Shown here in pieces: positions 8,412 through 16,963 of a stretch of DNA of 64,000 nt. The stretch spans positions 310,001 through 374,000 of the forward strand of contig NZ_CP092488.2 in NCBI RefSeq assembly GCF_022430545.2, written 5' to 3'. The notes under the pieces were generated by a model that was given only the letters and a program-made list of their open reading frames with translations, did no database searches and was not told the origin of the DNA. Source of the DNA: Mycobacterium paraterrae. GTDB lineage: Bacteria > Actinomycetota > Actinomycetes > Mycobacteriales > Mycobacteriaceae. Every line of letters begins with the position of its first letter. Position 1 is the first letter of the stretch. Made by a program: the position numbers and the translations under genes.

Positions 8412-9230
8412 CTACTTCGGGGCGGCCGCCGGGTAGGTGGATCTGTCGACAGTTGGACCGATCTGGTTCCAGAGCAGTCGGGTGAGGACCTTGCGTGGCA
8501 AGAAATTCGCGCCGATCTGAGTCTTGCGCGCGCCGTACCCGAGGACCAGACGTGCGCGCGGCTTCAGGATGGCCTCAGCGACGCGAGTGGCAACCTCGGC
8601 GGGATCCGTTCGCAGGAACTTGTTGGCAAAATCGTCGCTGCCGGCCGACTTCGCGATGTTGGTAGCGACCCCGCCGGGGTGAACGAGGTGAACGGTGATC
8701 GGCTCGTTGACCAATTCGACCATCAGTGATTCGGTGAAACCGCGGACTGCGAACTTCGACGCGCAGTAATCGCTGCTGCTGGGGGTTCCGGTCAGCCCAA
8801 AGATGCTGCTGATGTTGACGATAGCTCCCTCGCCGTGCGCCCGGAGTTGCGGGAGAAACGCGCGGGTACCGTGCACCACTCCGTAGAAGTTAATGCCCAT
8901 CACCCGCGTGTAATCGGCATCTTTGAGTGACCACACAGGCTTGCCCCCGCCGCTGATTCCCGCGTTGTTGATGACGACGTGAGCGCCGCCCAGTTCGTCG
9001 CGTACCCGGTCGGAGAATCCGTACATCGCGTCGCGGTCGCTCACATCGAAGGCGGACTGCAGAACAGCCGTCGCCTCCGGAAGCAGTCCGACCGTCTCGC
9101 CGAGCGTGGTCGCGTCGTAGTCGTTGAGCGCGAGCTTGGCGCCCCGTCGCGCAAACTCGAGCGCATACGCACGGCCCATCCCCGAACCCGCGCCGGTGAC
9201 GACAACTACCTTGCCGGCAAACGATTTCAT
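8412..9230 (-). CDS. Short-chain dehydrogenase/reductase (SDR)
   Basis: 272 residues, ATG at 9230 with an AAGGAG site upstream. It has T-G-A-G-S-G-M-G near residue 12, N-N-A-G near 87, and Y-C-A-S-K near 157. The C-terminal tail with R-A-R-L-V-L-G-Y-G-A-R is like that of mycobacterial SDRs annotated as acetoin or 3-oxoacyl reductases. The substrate is unknown. It is transcribed divergently from the acyl-CoA-dehydrogenase-like gene at 9534. The intergenic region carries one copy of the TGAC-N5-GTCA repeat also found beside the TetR gene, so both directions may be under that repressor. Confidence 0.9.
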   Translation of the reverse strand: MKSFAGKVVVVTGAGSGMGRAYALEFARRGAKLALNDYDATTLGETVGLLPEATAVLQSAFDVSDRDAMYGFSDRVRDELGGAHVVINNAGISGGGKPVWSLKDADYTRVMGINFYGVVHGTRAFLPQLRAHGEGAIVNISSIFGLTGTPSSSDYCASKFAVRGFTESLMVELVNEPITVHLVHPGGVATNIAKSAGSDDFANKFLRTDPAEVATRVAEAILKPRARLVLGYGARKTQIGANFLPRKVLTRLLWNQIGPTVDRSTYPAAAPK

Positions 9231-9533
9231 TGGTCGGTTTCTCCTTCCCTATTGGACAGCTTCTGGCTGTGTGGACAGAAACTGCCCTGCCGTAGTGCGC
9301 CGCGCCTCAGTACCACCGGAATCCTCGGCAGCCTACTGGTGTCCGCTCGAGGACCCACTGCCGCATACCCGCTTCCTGACTATTTGTCATTGACATCAAG
9401 TCAATCAATGGTAGCGTTCTCCCACACCGGTGCCAGGTTCGCCCGTCTTTCACGGCTCGGCGCTCACCTGTCACGCCGCATAGCTCGCCGTCCCGGGCCA
9501 CCTTCAACCACGCACGCCAACCAGGAGATGAAC
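9231..9533. promoter_or_regulatory. Divergent promoter region with inverted repeat
   Basis: 303 bases between the SDR (minus) and the acyl-CoA-dehydrogenase-like gene (plus). It contains the perfect inverted repeat described separately (9389-9405) and the ribosome-binding site AGGAG at 9523-9527. No small gene with a good start was seen. Confidence 0.6.
9389..9405. promoter_or_regulatory. Putative TetR operator, ATTGAC-N5-GTCAAT
   Basis: A perfect 6-bp inverted repeat with a 5-base centre (ATTGAC ATCAA GTCAAT). It lies 137 bases before the start at 9534 and about 160 bases before the SDR start at 9230. The same TGAC-N5-GTCA core occurs twice in the promoter region of the TetR gene at 11289-11945. 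That makes it a likely operator for that repressor. Confidence 0.6.
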
Positions 9534-10730
9534 ATGACCACGTTCAGCACCGACACCACAGAGACCGTTGACGATGTTCTGGACCGCATCGGCGCGCTGC
9601 AACCCTTGATCCGTGAGCATTCGGCCCAAAACGAACGTGACCGCAAAGTCTCCGACGAGGTGATCGCCGCGTTGCGGGACGCTGGCGCGTTCCGCCTGGC
9701 CGCGCCCCGCCGGTTCGGCGGTCTCGAAGCAGGGCTGCGGGCGATGCTCGACCTGTCTGCCCTCATCGCCGAAGCCGACGGCGGAACGTCTTGGGTAACA
9801 ACGCTGTCCAATATCAACGCCTGGTCGACCTGCCTCTACGACCCGACCACCGTCGACGAGATATACGCCGACGGACCCGACGCCATACTCTCCGGCGTGG
9901 TGTCTCCGGGCGGCACGGCACGCAAGGTGCCCGGTGGCTACGTCATCAACGGCCAATGGCCGTACTCATCGGCGAGCCTGCACGCCCAGTGGGTCTCAGG
10001 TGGAGTGTGGGAAGTCGACGAGGATGGTGACGAGATCGACCAAGCCATGGTCGTCATGCCGATCTCGGATGTTCAGATCAAAGACACTTGGTACGTCGCC
10101 GGGATGCGCGCCTCGGGAAGCAACACCATCGTCGCCGAGGACGTGTTCGTCCCCGAACACCGGATCAGTTCCATGCTCCCCGTGCCTTCAGGCGGGTACC
10201 TAGAGCAACATCCGGACAATCCGTTCTATCGCGCGGCATTCGCGCCCATGCTGGTGCTCGTCCTCGTCGGCCCCCAGCTGGGATTCGGACGCGCCGCCCT
10301 GGACATCGCGATCGGGAAAGCGTCCACAAAAGCCTTGGCGTACAGCAACATCGAACGACAGACCGACTCGGTCGCCTTCCAGCTGTTGCTGGCCGACGCA
10401 GCCACCAAGATCGATACCGCCCACCTGCACGCCTACCGCGCCGCCGACGACGTCGAGCGATATGCCCAGCAGGGGATCTATCCCGACTTCACGGCGCGTG
10501 CACGAATGCGGGCGGACGCCGCCGTCGCGTTGAAAAGCATCAACGCCGCAATCAACACGCTGCTCGATGCCTGCGGGGCCGGGAGTTTCGCCGAGGTCAA
10601 CCCGATGCAGCGCATCTGGCGCGACTCCAACATCGGGGCGCGTCACGCGGTGACACTTCCGCACGTCTCGATGGAAACCTACGGAAAGGCGTTACTGGGA
10701 AGGGTCGACCACATCACAGCGATCGTCTGA
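9534..10730 (+). CDS. Acyl-CoA-dehydrogenase-family flavin monooxygenase/dehydrogenase (HsaA-like)
   Basis: 398 residues. The ATG at 9534 has AGGAG six bases upstream; an ATG at 9528 is too close to that site. Residues about 10-120 form the N-terminal helical domain. The beta domain follows, with a G-Q-W-P-Y-S-S-A motif near 140 and G-M-R-A-S-G-S-N near 190. The C-terminal helical domain is of the acyl-CoA-dh type 2 (HsaA/HpaB-like) and has no acyl-CoA catalytic glutamate that I can place. Such proteins are reduced-flavin-dependent hydroxylases or dehydrogenases in sterol and aromatic catabolism. A SRPBCC gene follows after 43 bases, probably in the same operon. Confidence 0.88.
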   Translation: MTTFSTDTTETVDDVLDRIGALQPLIREHSAQNERDRKVSDEVIAALRDAGAFRLAAPRRFGGLEAGLRAMLDLSALIAEADGGTSWVTTLSNINAWSTCLYDPTTVDEIYADGPDAILSGVVSPGGTARKVPGGYVINGQWPYSSASLHAQWVSGGVWEVDEDGDEIDQAMVVMPISDVQIKDTWYVAGMRASGSNTIVAEDVFVPEHRISSMLPVPSGGYLEQHPDNPFYRAAFAPMLVLVLVGPQLGFGRAALDIAIGKASTKALAYSNIERQTDSVAFQLLLADAATKIDTAHLHAYRAADDVERYAQQGIYPDFTARARMRADAAVALKSINAAINTLLDACGAGSFAEVNPMQRIWRDSNIGARHAVTLPHVSMETYGKALLGRVDHITAIV

Positions 10731-10773
10731 TGCCCACCGCAAACCTGTCCACCACCGTATTTGGAGAGGCTTG

Positions 10774-11214
10774 ATGCCTGAAATCACCACATCACAAGAG
10801 ATCGACGCCCCACAAGACGCTGTGTGGTCGTTGGTCTCCAACCCGCAACGGTTTGCCGACTGGAACACCCTGCACCTGAGATGGGACGAAGAACCGCCTG
10901 CTGAACTGATCAACGGTGCGCGCATCGTCGACGTCGTCAAGATCAAAGGCATCGTCGATACGATCGCGTTCACTGTCGACGATGTGCGCCATCCCGAATT
11001 CCTCTCCTTATCCGGCTCAGGCAGCACGGGCTCCACCGTGGTTCTCGACGTCACCGTGACCGAACAATCCCCCACCCATTGCGTGGTGACCCTGCACATC
11101 GTCTTCACCAGTTCCGTGCTGTTCGGCCCCCTCGGCAAGGTCGTCGAACGGGCCTTCCGCAAGCAACTTGACGCCTCGCTGGACAAGCTCGCCGCGGCGT
11201 TCGTCAGCACGTAA
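10774..11214 (+). CDS. SRPBCC-family (polyketide cyclase/START-like) protein
   Basis: 146 residues, with GGAGAGG just before the ATG at 10774. The opening I-T-T-S-Q-E-I-D-A-P-x-x-x-V-W-x-L-V is the hallmark first strand and helix of SRPBCC proteins. The long C-terminal helix (residues about 115-145) closes the hydrophobic cavity. These bind or cyclise small hydrophobic ligands. Position directly after the flavin enzyme suggests it handles the same substrate or product. It is convergent with the TetR gene. Confidence 0.85.
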   Translation: MPEITTSQEIDAPQDAVWSLVSNPQRFADWNTLHLRWDEEPPAELINGARIVDVVKIKGIVDTIAFTVDDVRHPEFLSLSGSGSTGSTVVLDVTVTEQSPTHCVVTLHIVFTSSVLFGPLGKVVERAFRKQLDASLDKLAAAFVST

Positions 11215-11288
11215 ACCCCCAGCCGGGCAACCGATTACGCCCGGACGCTGCCAGTTCGGAAGGCCACGACAACGGCGTGCGCCACCGC

Positions 11289-11945
11289 CTACGCCGACGG
11301 ATCGCCGAGTTCGCTGAGCGCGTCGTCGATGCCCGTCCGAGGATCGAGCCGGGTCGCTTCACGCATCACCGCCGCGGCCATGGCCACCATCCAGTCGACC
11401 AATTTGTCGATGCTGTACGGCTGATCGTTGTGTAGCCAGAAGATTGCCGCTTCGTCCATGGCACTAACCGCGGCTCGGCCTGCCATGCGCACCGCCGGCC
11501 GAGCGGCGTCGACGCCGAAGAGTTCGGCGGTGGCCTCCACCGCTCGCCACCGAGCGGCCTCGAACACTTCCCACGCCGAAGGATCTGCGCCACGGCCTCC
11601 CAGGATCAGGCGCTGCGCCAAGCCCGGGTTGTCGGCAAGGTACTTCAGGTGGGATGCGACGGCGTGACGGAGTTGCTCGGCCGGTGGCAGGTCCGGTCGG
11701 AAGGCGAACGCGGCGGCGAGTTGTTCCGCTGCGCCCCGCATGGCCTCTAGATAGATGCCGCGCTTGCTGCCGAAATAGTGAAACAACAGACCATGTGCCA
11801 CCCCGGCGGCCTTGGCGATGTCGCTGACCGCTACATCGTCGTAGGGAGTCTCGGAGAAAATCTGCACCGCGGCGGAAACAATGCGCTCGCGGGTCTGAGC
11901 CGCCTGTTGGGCTCTGGCAGTCGGCTTCTTCATCGGAGACGCCAT
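11289..11945 (-). CDS. TetR-family transcriptional repressor
   Basis: 218 residues. A basic N-terminus is followed by the TetR HTH at about residues 18-65, with T-R-E-R-I-V-S-A-A-V-Q-I-F and a V-S-D-I-A-K-A-A-G-V-A-H-G-L-L-F-H-Y-F recognition segment. The ligand domain covers about 75-200. It is divergent from the alpha/beta hydrolase gene at 12138. Two TGAC-N5-GTCA repeats in that gap and a third before 9534 are likely its operators, implying autorepression and control of the surrounding catabolic genes. Confidence 0.92.
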   Translation of the reverse strand: MASPMKKPTARAQQAAQTRERIVSAAVQIFSETPYDDVAVSDIAKAAGVAHGLLFHYFGSKRGIYLEAMRGAAEQLAAAFAFRPDLPPAEQLRHAVASHLKYLADNPGLAQRLILGGRGADPSAWEVFEAARWRAVEATAELFGVDAARPAVRMAGRAAVSAMDEAAIFWLHNDQPYSIDKLVDWMVAMAAAVMREATRLDPRTGIDDALSELGDPSA

Positions 11946-12011
11946 GGTCGGCCTCCTTCCTCGCCGGGGAAGAATCCGACGTATGGCAAAGCACCCATCC
12001 CATTCTCGATC

Positions 12012-12028
12012 AATGACACCGAGTCAAT
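12012..12028. promoter_or_regulatory. Putative TetR operator copy, TGAC-N5-GTCA
   Basis: Core TGAC ACCGA GTCA (12014-12026), with AA and AT flanks. It lies about 67 bases upstream of the TetR start, and its centre is 48 bases from that of the next copy. Same spacing and core as the repeat at 9389-9405. Confidence 0.6.
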
Positions 12029-12060
12029 GATTGCACAGCTTTTTCATCGACTCCTGGTCA

Positions 12061-12075
12061 TTGACATCATGTCAA
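12061..12075. promoter_or_regulatory. Putative TetR operator copy, TTGAC-N5-GTCAA
   Basis: A perfect inverted repeat TTGAC ATCAT GTCAA, 63 bases before the GTG start of the alpha/beta hydrolase. The sequence is nearly identical to the copy before the acyl-CoA-dehydrogenase-like gene (ATCAT versus ATCAA in the centre). Confidence 0.65.
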
Positions 12076-12137
12076 CATTGTGCTTATCGTCACTTGCAAC
12101 TGACTTGGTGTTGTGGGCTTGAGCTGGGAGGTGTGCG

Positions 12138-13088
12138 GTGGGCAGCGGCCCAGACGTGTGGGCTGGTTACGGTTCGGCTCTGCCCGGCGCGGTACCGGCG
12201 GCGCGGTGGCACAACTCCGTGCGCTACGTCGACACCTCCATCGCCCGCGTGTGTTGTGTCGATTTGTCTGACGCGCAGGGTCCGGACCTGGTGTTTTTGC
12301 ACGGTATCTCGGCGAGCTGGCGGTGGTTCGCACATCTCTTCCCGGTGTTGTCGCAGCGCTACCGGGTGGTGGCGCTGGATCTCCCAGGCTTCGGCGGTTC
12401 GCCGTTCTCGCGACACCACGTCACCTTCGATGGGCTCGCGGACGTGGTCGTCGACGCGTGCGATGCGCTCGAGCTCGAGTCACCCGTGGTGGTCGGCCAC
12501 TCGATGGGGTCGTTGGTGGGGACGCGTGCGGCAGTGCGACATCCGTCCCGGCTCGGTCGATTGATCATCACCGGCGGTCCGATCCTGTCGCTGGTCCACC
12601 TCCTCCGACGTCCGGTCGACACGTTCCGGCGTTACCCGCGATCGGTGGCCACACTGGTTGCCGAGTCGGCGGTCGTGGGTCTACCACTGCCGCGGCCTGT
12701 CGCCGCGCTGATCGCCAGGTCGCCGCGGCTGCGACAAGCCGCGCTGGGCGCATTCGTTGCCCGGCCCGACCTGCTCGATCCCGAGGTCGTGCGCGCCACC
12801 ATGCACAACCTGGGTGCGCCCGCGACCTTCCCTGTCCTGGCCTCGGCGGTGATCGGCGACCCAGGGCGCGACCTGGAGCAAATCCGGTGCCCGACGCGGA
12901 TACTGCGCGGAGCTGGCGATGCGTTGTCGCCGCCGGAAGACGTCGAGCTGTTCCTGTCGAAGGTGCCTTCGGCCGACGAAGTGCGCTTCGACCACACCGG
13001 CCATTGGCCGCACATCGAACGTCCGCGTCGTTTCCTGGAGGAACTGCACCGCTTCGTGTCGCCGGAGGATGCCCCGCTCGACTTCTGA
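12138..13088 (+). CDS. Alpha/beta-hydrolase fold protein
   Basis: 316 residues from a GTG with GGGAGG upstream. The oxyanion-hole segment H-G-I-S-A-S-W-R-W is near residues 55-63. The nucleophile elbow G-H-S-M-G-S is near 119-124, with Ser as nucleophile. An aspartate in R-G-A-G-D-A-L is near 258, and the catalytic His lies in H-T-G-H-W-P-H near 288. It is likely an esterase or C-C hydrolase acting on a small acyl or ring-cleavage substrate. It leads an operon with the NmrA-like gene and is divergent from the TetR gene across two operator-like repeats. Confidence 0.9.
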   Translation: MGSGPDVWAGYGSALPGAVPAARWHNSVRYVDTSIARVCCVDLSDAQGPDLVFLHGISASWRWFAHLFPVLSQRYRVVALDLPGFGGSPFSRHHVTFDGLADVVVDACDALELESPVVVGHSMGSLVGTRAAVRHPSRLGRLIITGGPILSLVHLLRRPVDTFRRYPRSVATLVAESAVVGLPLPRPVAALIARSPRLRQAALGAFVARPDLLDPEVVRATMHNLGAPATFPVLASAVIGDPGRDLEQIRCPTRILRGAGDALSPPEDVELFLSKVPSADEVRFDHTGHWPHIERPRRFLEELHRFVSPEDAPLDF

Positions 13089-13164
13089 CATCGGCGCAGG
13101 GCCGGAAACCGCACGCTCTACCAAAGCCCAAGTCCAACAAGCGATCCACGTCCAAGGAGGTCAG

Positions 13165-14154
13165 ATGACGATACTGGTGACAGGTGCAGGCGGGAATGTG
13201 GGTCGCGCGCTGCTGCGCGGCCTGCGAGAACGCGGAATCGACAGCCGCGCATTCGTCAAAAACGCCGCGCAGGGTCAGACGGCACGCGCCGACGGAGCGA
13301 CCGAGACCGTGGTCGGCGACATCCGATCGCGAGACGACGTACTCGGTGCGGTGGCTGGCGTTGAGCGAGTGTGGCACGCACAACCGACCAGCGTCATCCG
13401 CGAAGTGGCCATCGCGGAGAACATCGCCGACGCCGCGCGGACACACGGTGTCGAGCACGTGGTCTACCACTCCGTAATCCACCCCGACATCAAAGAGATG
13501 TTTCACCACCAGGAGAAAGGCCGGGTCGAAGAGGTGTTCCGCGACTCGGGACTCCCGTCGACCTTTCTGCGCGCGTCGCACTTCATGCAGAACTACCTCG
13601 ATTTCTGGGAATTCATCCGCGGCGGCGTGCTTCCCTACCCGTCCTCACCGGACTCAGTGATGGGCGTCGTTGACGGCGAGGACGTCGCCGAGGTGAGCGC
13701 CCGCATCCTGGCGGCACCCGTCAAGACTCACGCCGGACGCACCTACGACCTGTCCACCCAGGAACTCACACGACACGAGATGGCCGCCGAGTGGAGCAAG
13801 GTTCTCGGACATCAGGTGTCGGCCGTACGTCTCCCGCCGAACGTGGTCACCAATCCGGTGCACGGAGTCCGTGCGGTGGTCCCGCTCGTGTCGAAATCGT
13901 TGCGAGCAACCCATTTTCAAGCTCCGGCGCAAATCATCCGAGGAACTCGGCAGTCGTCAAACGCCAGAGGTGTCCGTAACTGGCCGAAGGAATCACAGGA
14001 CTGCTACGTGGCGATGATGCGGTACTACGACGAGAACGGCCTCCCAGCAGGGAACCTCACAGTCCTGCCCGAGCTGCTCGAGCGTCCCGCTACCAGTTAC
14101 AGGGAATTCGCTCGACGTGAGGCCCAGCGACGAGGAGCCGCTACTGTCGGCTGA
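13165..14154 (+). CDS. NmrA/NAD(P)H-binding family protein (atypical SDR)
   Basis: 329 residues; a perfect AAGGAGG at 13154-13160 sets the ATG at 13165. The Rossmann motif V-T-G-A-G-G-N-V-G-R starts at residue 5. No classical YxxxK is evident, and the middle resembles NmrA-like quinone or imine reductases and sensors. The C-terminal 60 residues include a Y-Y-D-E-N-G-L segment typical of the family. It follows the hydrolase after 76 bases on the same strand, so a shared operon and TetR control are likely. Confidence 0.85.
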   Translation: MTILVTGAGGNVGRALLRGLRERGIDSRAFVKNAAQGQTARADGATETVVGDIRSRDDVLGAVAGVERVWHAQPTSVIREVAIAENIADAARTHGVEHVVYHSVIHPDIKEMFHHQEKGRVEEVFRDSGLPSTFLRASHFMQNYLDFWEFIRGGVLPYPSSPDSVMGVVDGEDVAEVSARILAAPVKTHAGRTYDLSTQELTRHEMAAEWSKVLGHQVSAVRLPPNVVTNPVHGVRAVVPLVSKSLRATHFQAPAQIIRGTRQSSNARGVRNWPKESQDCYVAMMRYYDENGLPAGNLTVLPELLERPATSYREFARREAQRRGAATVG

Positions 14155-14447
14155 CTCCGAAACTGACTCCAATCTGGATGGTGGAGACGCTATTTTCATC
14201 GGGATCTGCGACGACTCCGCACAGACCCGACCGGCCATCAGCCGGCGTCGAGTGCGCGGAACACCATTGAACATAACAATTCTCGCCGCCCAGCGGGGCA
14301 TCGTAAACGGTACGCGCTTCTTGGCGTTGCGCCGCGCCAGCAGCGCTCGGAATTTGCTGCGCGGATCTGGCTAGGTTACGGCACGCCGCCCACCCGACCG
14401 AGACGACAACTTGCTACGGGGCATCCGCGCCAATCAGGAGAACGACG

Positions 14448-14660
14448 ATGTTCATCGCTATTATTGTCGCTAAAGTGCTTATCCTGACTTTTCTGGCAGT
14501 CGGTGTGGCGACCATCCTGGCGACCTACTATCGCCGGCGTCGCAACGGCGTGCGGCCTTGGCGCGCCGCGAATTCACGCATCCTGGGCTACGATCCGCCA
14601 GCTGTCGAGATCGTCCAACCGGACTTCCCGTCACACACTACCGGCGAACCGAATGGCTAA
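14448..14660 (+). CDS. Small single-pass membrane protein
   Basis: 70 residues, with AGGAG seven bases before the ATG. Residues 3-27 are a strongly hydrophobic helix, directly followed by Y-Y-R-R-R-R, so the C-terminus should be cytoplasmic. No family is recognised. The 290 bases before it hold no convincing gene. The good ribosome-binding site and helix/charge pattern argue that it is real. Confidence 0.55.
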   Translation: MFIAIIVAKVLILTFLAVGVATILATYYRRRRNGVRPWRAANSRILGYDPPAVEIVQPDFPSHTTGEPNG

Positions 14661-14832
14661 GCGACACAGCGGCGTTCCCGTTATCTTTCGGCTCACACCG
14701 AAGGTGTCGGGATGAACATCGACGGGGGCGCCACCATGGTCGGAGCAACCCCCAAAAACGTAGGCCTTCACCCATGAGCTCCCCCCAAACCGACCGCAAG
14801 GACCGCACTGGCCGCCTGTCAACCCCTCAGCG

Positions 14833-15567
14833 GTGAAACAACCACGACCGGCACTCGCCTGGATACTTGCGAGTTTGATACTGGCCGCCGCAGCTGCAGT
14901 CGCCGCGCATGCAATCTGCTCGACCACATCGACGACCGCCGGACGGCCCGTCAAAGCACCGCCTCCAGCGGTTGAACTTGCGCTGCCCGACTCCTCCCAA
15001 CTCAGCCAGGCGCTGGCTGGCCTGCCGGTGAACAACCACGAAGCCATCAATGTCGGCGGCATCGACGTCTTGCGCGTTGACGACAACGCATCATCGCCGA
15101 GTCGATGTGCAGGAATCACTCACGCCGGCTACTTGCCTAGCTTTCAAGGCGCTCCGGTGCGTACAGCATCCCGATCATTGTGGGAGTCCCCGCCAGGCCA
15201 CGATGACTCAATCAGCATCGTCATCTCGGTCGTCGAGCTCGACTCCGCGCTCGACGCCACGACCTGGTACACCAAGACCGCGGCCCGCTGGGCGGCATGC
15301 GCCCACACCGAAGTCACCGAGCGCTACAGCAACACTGCATTCATCCAAAAGGTCTCCGCCGTTGGCGATTCCGGTAATAAGCTGACCACCGACTTAACTG
15401 TCACCACAGAAGACGGACTGGTCACACCGAAAACCAACCATCGAGCATTGATGTTGAAGTCGCGCTTCATCGTCGACGTCGAGGGCCTCGCTACGAAAGA
15501 CAGCTCCAGCGCAGCGAAATTGGATGCGACGAAGATCGCCGATTTAACCGCTGATCGACTCCCCTAG
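14833..15567 (+). CDS. Exported/membrane-anchored sensor-domain (PknH_C-like) protein
   Basis: 244 residues from a GTG. Residues 8-30 are a hydrophobic signal or anchor ending near A-H-A-I-C. The remainder resembles the extracellular PknH-type sensor domain found alone in mycobacterial lipoproteins such as LppH: two cysteines around S-R-C-A-G and W-A-A-C-A-H, a V-V-E-L-D segment and T-T-W-Y-T. The ligand is unknown. A 20-codon ORF (14774-14836) overlaps the start as GTGA and may only be chance. Alternative: a plain secreted protein cleaved after the hydrophobic stretch. Confidence 0.75.
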   Translation: MKQPRPALAWILASLILAAAAAVAAHAICSTTSTTAGRPVKAPPPAVELALPDSSQLSQALAGLPVNNHEAINVGGIDVLRVDDNASSPSRCAGITHAGYLPSFQGAPVRTASRSLWESPPGHDDSISIVISVVELDSALDATTWYTKTAARWAACAHTEVTERYSNTAFIQKVSAVGDSGNKLTTDLTVTTEDGLVTPKTNHRALMLKSRFIVDVEGLATKDSSSAAKLDATKIADLTADRLP

Positions 15568-15695
15568 CCGCCATGTCGCCCGACGGGTTCGCGGGATCTC
15601 GACCGGCGGCAGCTGCCCAGCAACACTTGCAACGATAACAACCGGGGCCCAGACCGGCCGGATGCGAATGGTTGTGACCCCGCCCCCGCGGCCGG

Positions 15696-15733
15696 TTGAC
15701 ATATCCCCCTACATGTCGTAGTCATAAGACATG
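15696..15733 (+). promoter_or_regulatory. cyp130 promoter with a triple GACAT/ATGTC operator, probably leaderless
   Basis: TTGACA at 15696-15701 and TAGTCA at 15719-15724 are 17 bases apart. Initiation 7 bases later would fall on the A of the ATG (15731), so the transcript may be leaderless. Three alternating half sites lie at exact 10-base gaps: GACAT 15698-15702, ATGTC 15713-15717, GACAT 15728-15732. The last two extend to a perfect CATGTC-N10-GACATG. A repressor bound there would cover the promoter and the start codon. The TetR gene directly downstream of cyp130 is the obvious candidate. Confidence 0.6.
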
Positions 15734-16963
15734 GCGGCAACTTTGTCTCACACGCCTCGGTTCCAGCTGGCCACCGCGGAGACGTGGGCCGAGCCGTGGC
15801 CGATGTACCGAGAGCTGCGCGATCACGACCCGGTCCACCACGTGGTGCCGCGGAGCAAGCCTGGCGACGACTACTACGTCCTGACCCGGCACGCCGATAT
15901 CTGGGCCGCGGCGAAAGACCACGACACGTTCTCGTCCGCGCAGGGCCTGACCGTCAACTACGGCGACCTGGACATGATCGGCCTGGCCGACAATCCACCG
16001 ATGGTGATGCAGGATCCGCCGGTGCACACCGAGTTTCGCAAACTGGTAGCCCGCGGATTCACCCCGCGACAGGTCGAAGCCGTCGAGCCCAAGGTCCGCG
16101 CCTTCGTCGTCGAGCGTCTCGAACGCCTGCTGGCCGACGGCGGCGGCGACATCGTCACCGAACTGTTCAAGCCGCTGCCGTCCATGGTGGTGGCGCACTA
16201 CCTCGGCGTCCCCGAAGGGGACCGCGATCAGTTCGACGGATGGACCGATGCCATCGTGGCGGCCAACACGGCCGACGGCGGGATCGCGTCCGCGCTGGAA
16301 ACCGTCGGCGATGCCGTCGGGTCGATGATGGCCTACTTCACCGACCTGATCGAACGCCGTCGCATCCAGCCCGAAGACGACACCATCTCCCATCTGGTCG
16401 CCGCCGGCGTCGGTGCCGACGGCGACATCGCCGGCACGCTGTCGGTGCTGGCGTTCGTGTTCACGATGATCACCGGGGGAAACGACACCACCACCGGCAT
16501 GCTCGGCGGGTCGATGCCGTTACTGTCTCAACGACCCGACCAGCGTCGTCGGCTGGCCGAAAATCCCGACCTGATACCCGCGGCCGTCGACGAACTGCTG
16601 CGACTGACCTCTCCGGTCCAGGCCCTGGCCCGCACCGCCACCCGGGACGTCACCATCGGTGACACCACGGTGCCCGAAGGCCGCCGGGTACTGCTGGTCT
16701 ACGGCTCGGCCAATCGCGACGAGCGCCAATTCGGCGCCGATGCGGCAGAACTCGACGTCGAGCGTCGCCCGCGCAACCTGCTGACCTTCAGTCACGGCGC
16801 CCACCACTGCCTGGGCGCGGCCGCCGCCCGCATGCAATCGCGTGTGGCCCTCGGCGAATTGCTCGCTCGCTGCCCAGATTTCGAGGTCGACGAGGCCGAC
16901 ATCGTGTGGGCCGGCGGCAGCTACGTGCGCCGCCCGCTGTCGGTTCCGTTTCGGGTCCCCTAG
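15731..16963 (+). CDS. cyp130: Cytochrome P450, CYP130
   Basis: 410 residues. The heme-binding loop F-S-H-G-A-H-H-C-L-G carries Cys360 as the iron ligand. The oxygen-activation helix has G-G-N-D-T-T (I-helix, near 255). The ExxR motif follows in the K helix. It is soluble, like other bacterial P450s, and needs ferredoxin and reductase encoded elsewhere. The assignment to CYP130 rests on gene order: cyp130, tetR, acyltransferase, deaD, lprE matches, as I recall it, M. tuberculosis Rv1256c-Rv1252c. The physiological substrate is not known. Confidence 0.9.
   Translation: MAATLSHTPRFQLATAETWAEPWPMYRELRDHDPVHHVVPRSKPGDDYYVLTRHADIWAAAKDHDTFSSAQGLTVNYGDLDMIGLADNPPMVMQDPPVHTEFRKLVARGFTPRQVEAVEPKVRAFVVERLERLLADGGGDIVTELFKPLPSMVVAHYLGVPEGDRDQFDGWTDAIVAANTADGGIASALETVGDAVGSMMAYFTDLIERRRIQPEDDTISHLVAAGVGADGDIAGTLSVLAFVFTMITGGNDTTTGMLGGSMPLLSQRPDQRRRLAENPDLIPAAVDELLRLTSPVQALARTATRDVTIGDTTVPEGRRVLLVYGSANRDERQFGADAAELDVERRPRNLLTFSHGAHHCLGAAAARMQSRVALGELLARCPDFEVDEADIVWAGGSYVRRPLSVPFRVP

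Noticed and set aside
14117..14374. 85-codon plus-strand ORF after the NmrA-like gene
   Set aside because: GTG start inside the previous gene, no ribosome-binding site, no hydrophobic or family pattern.
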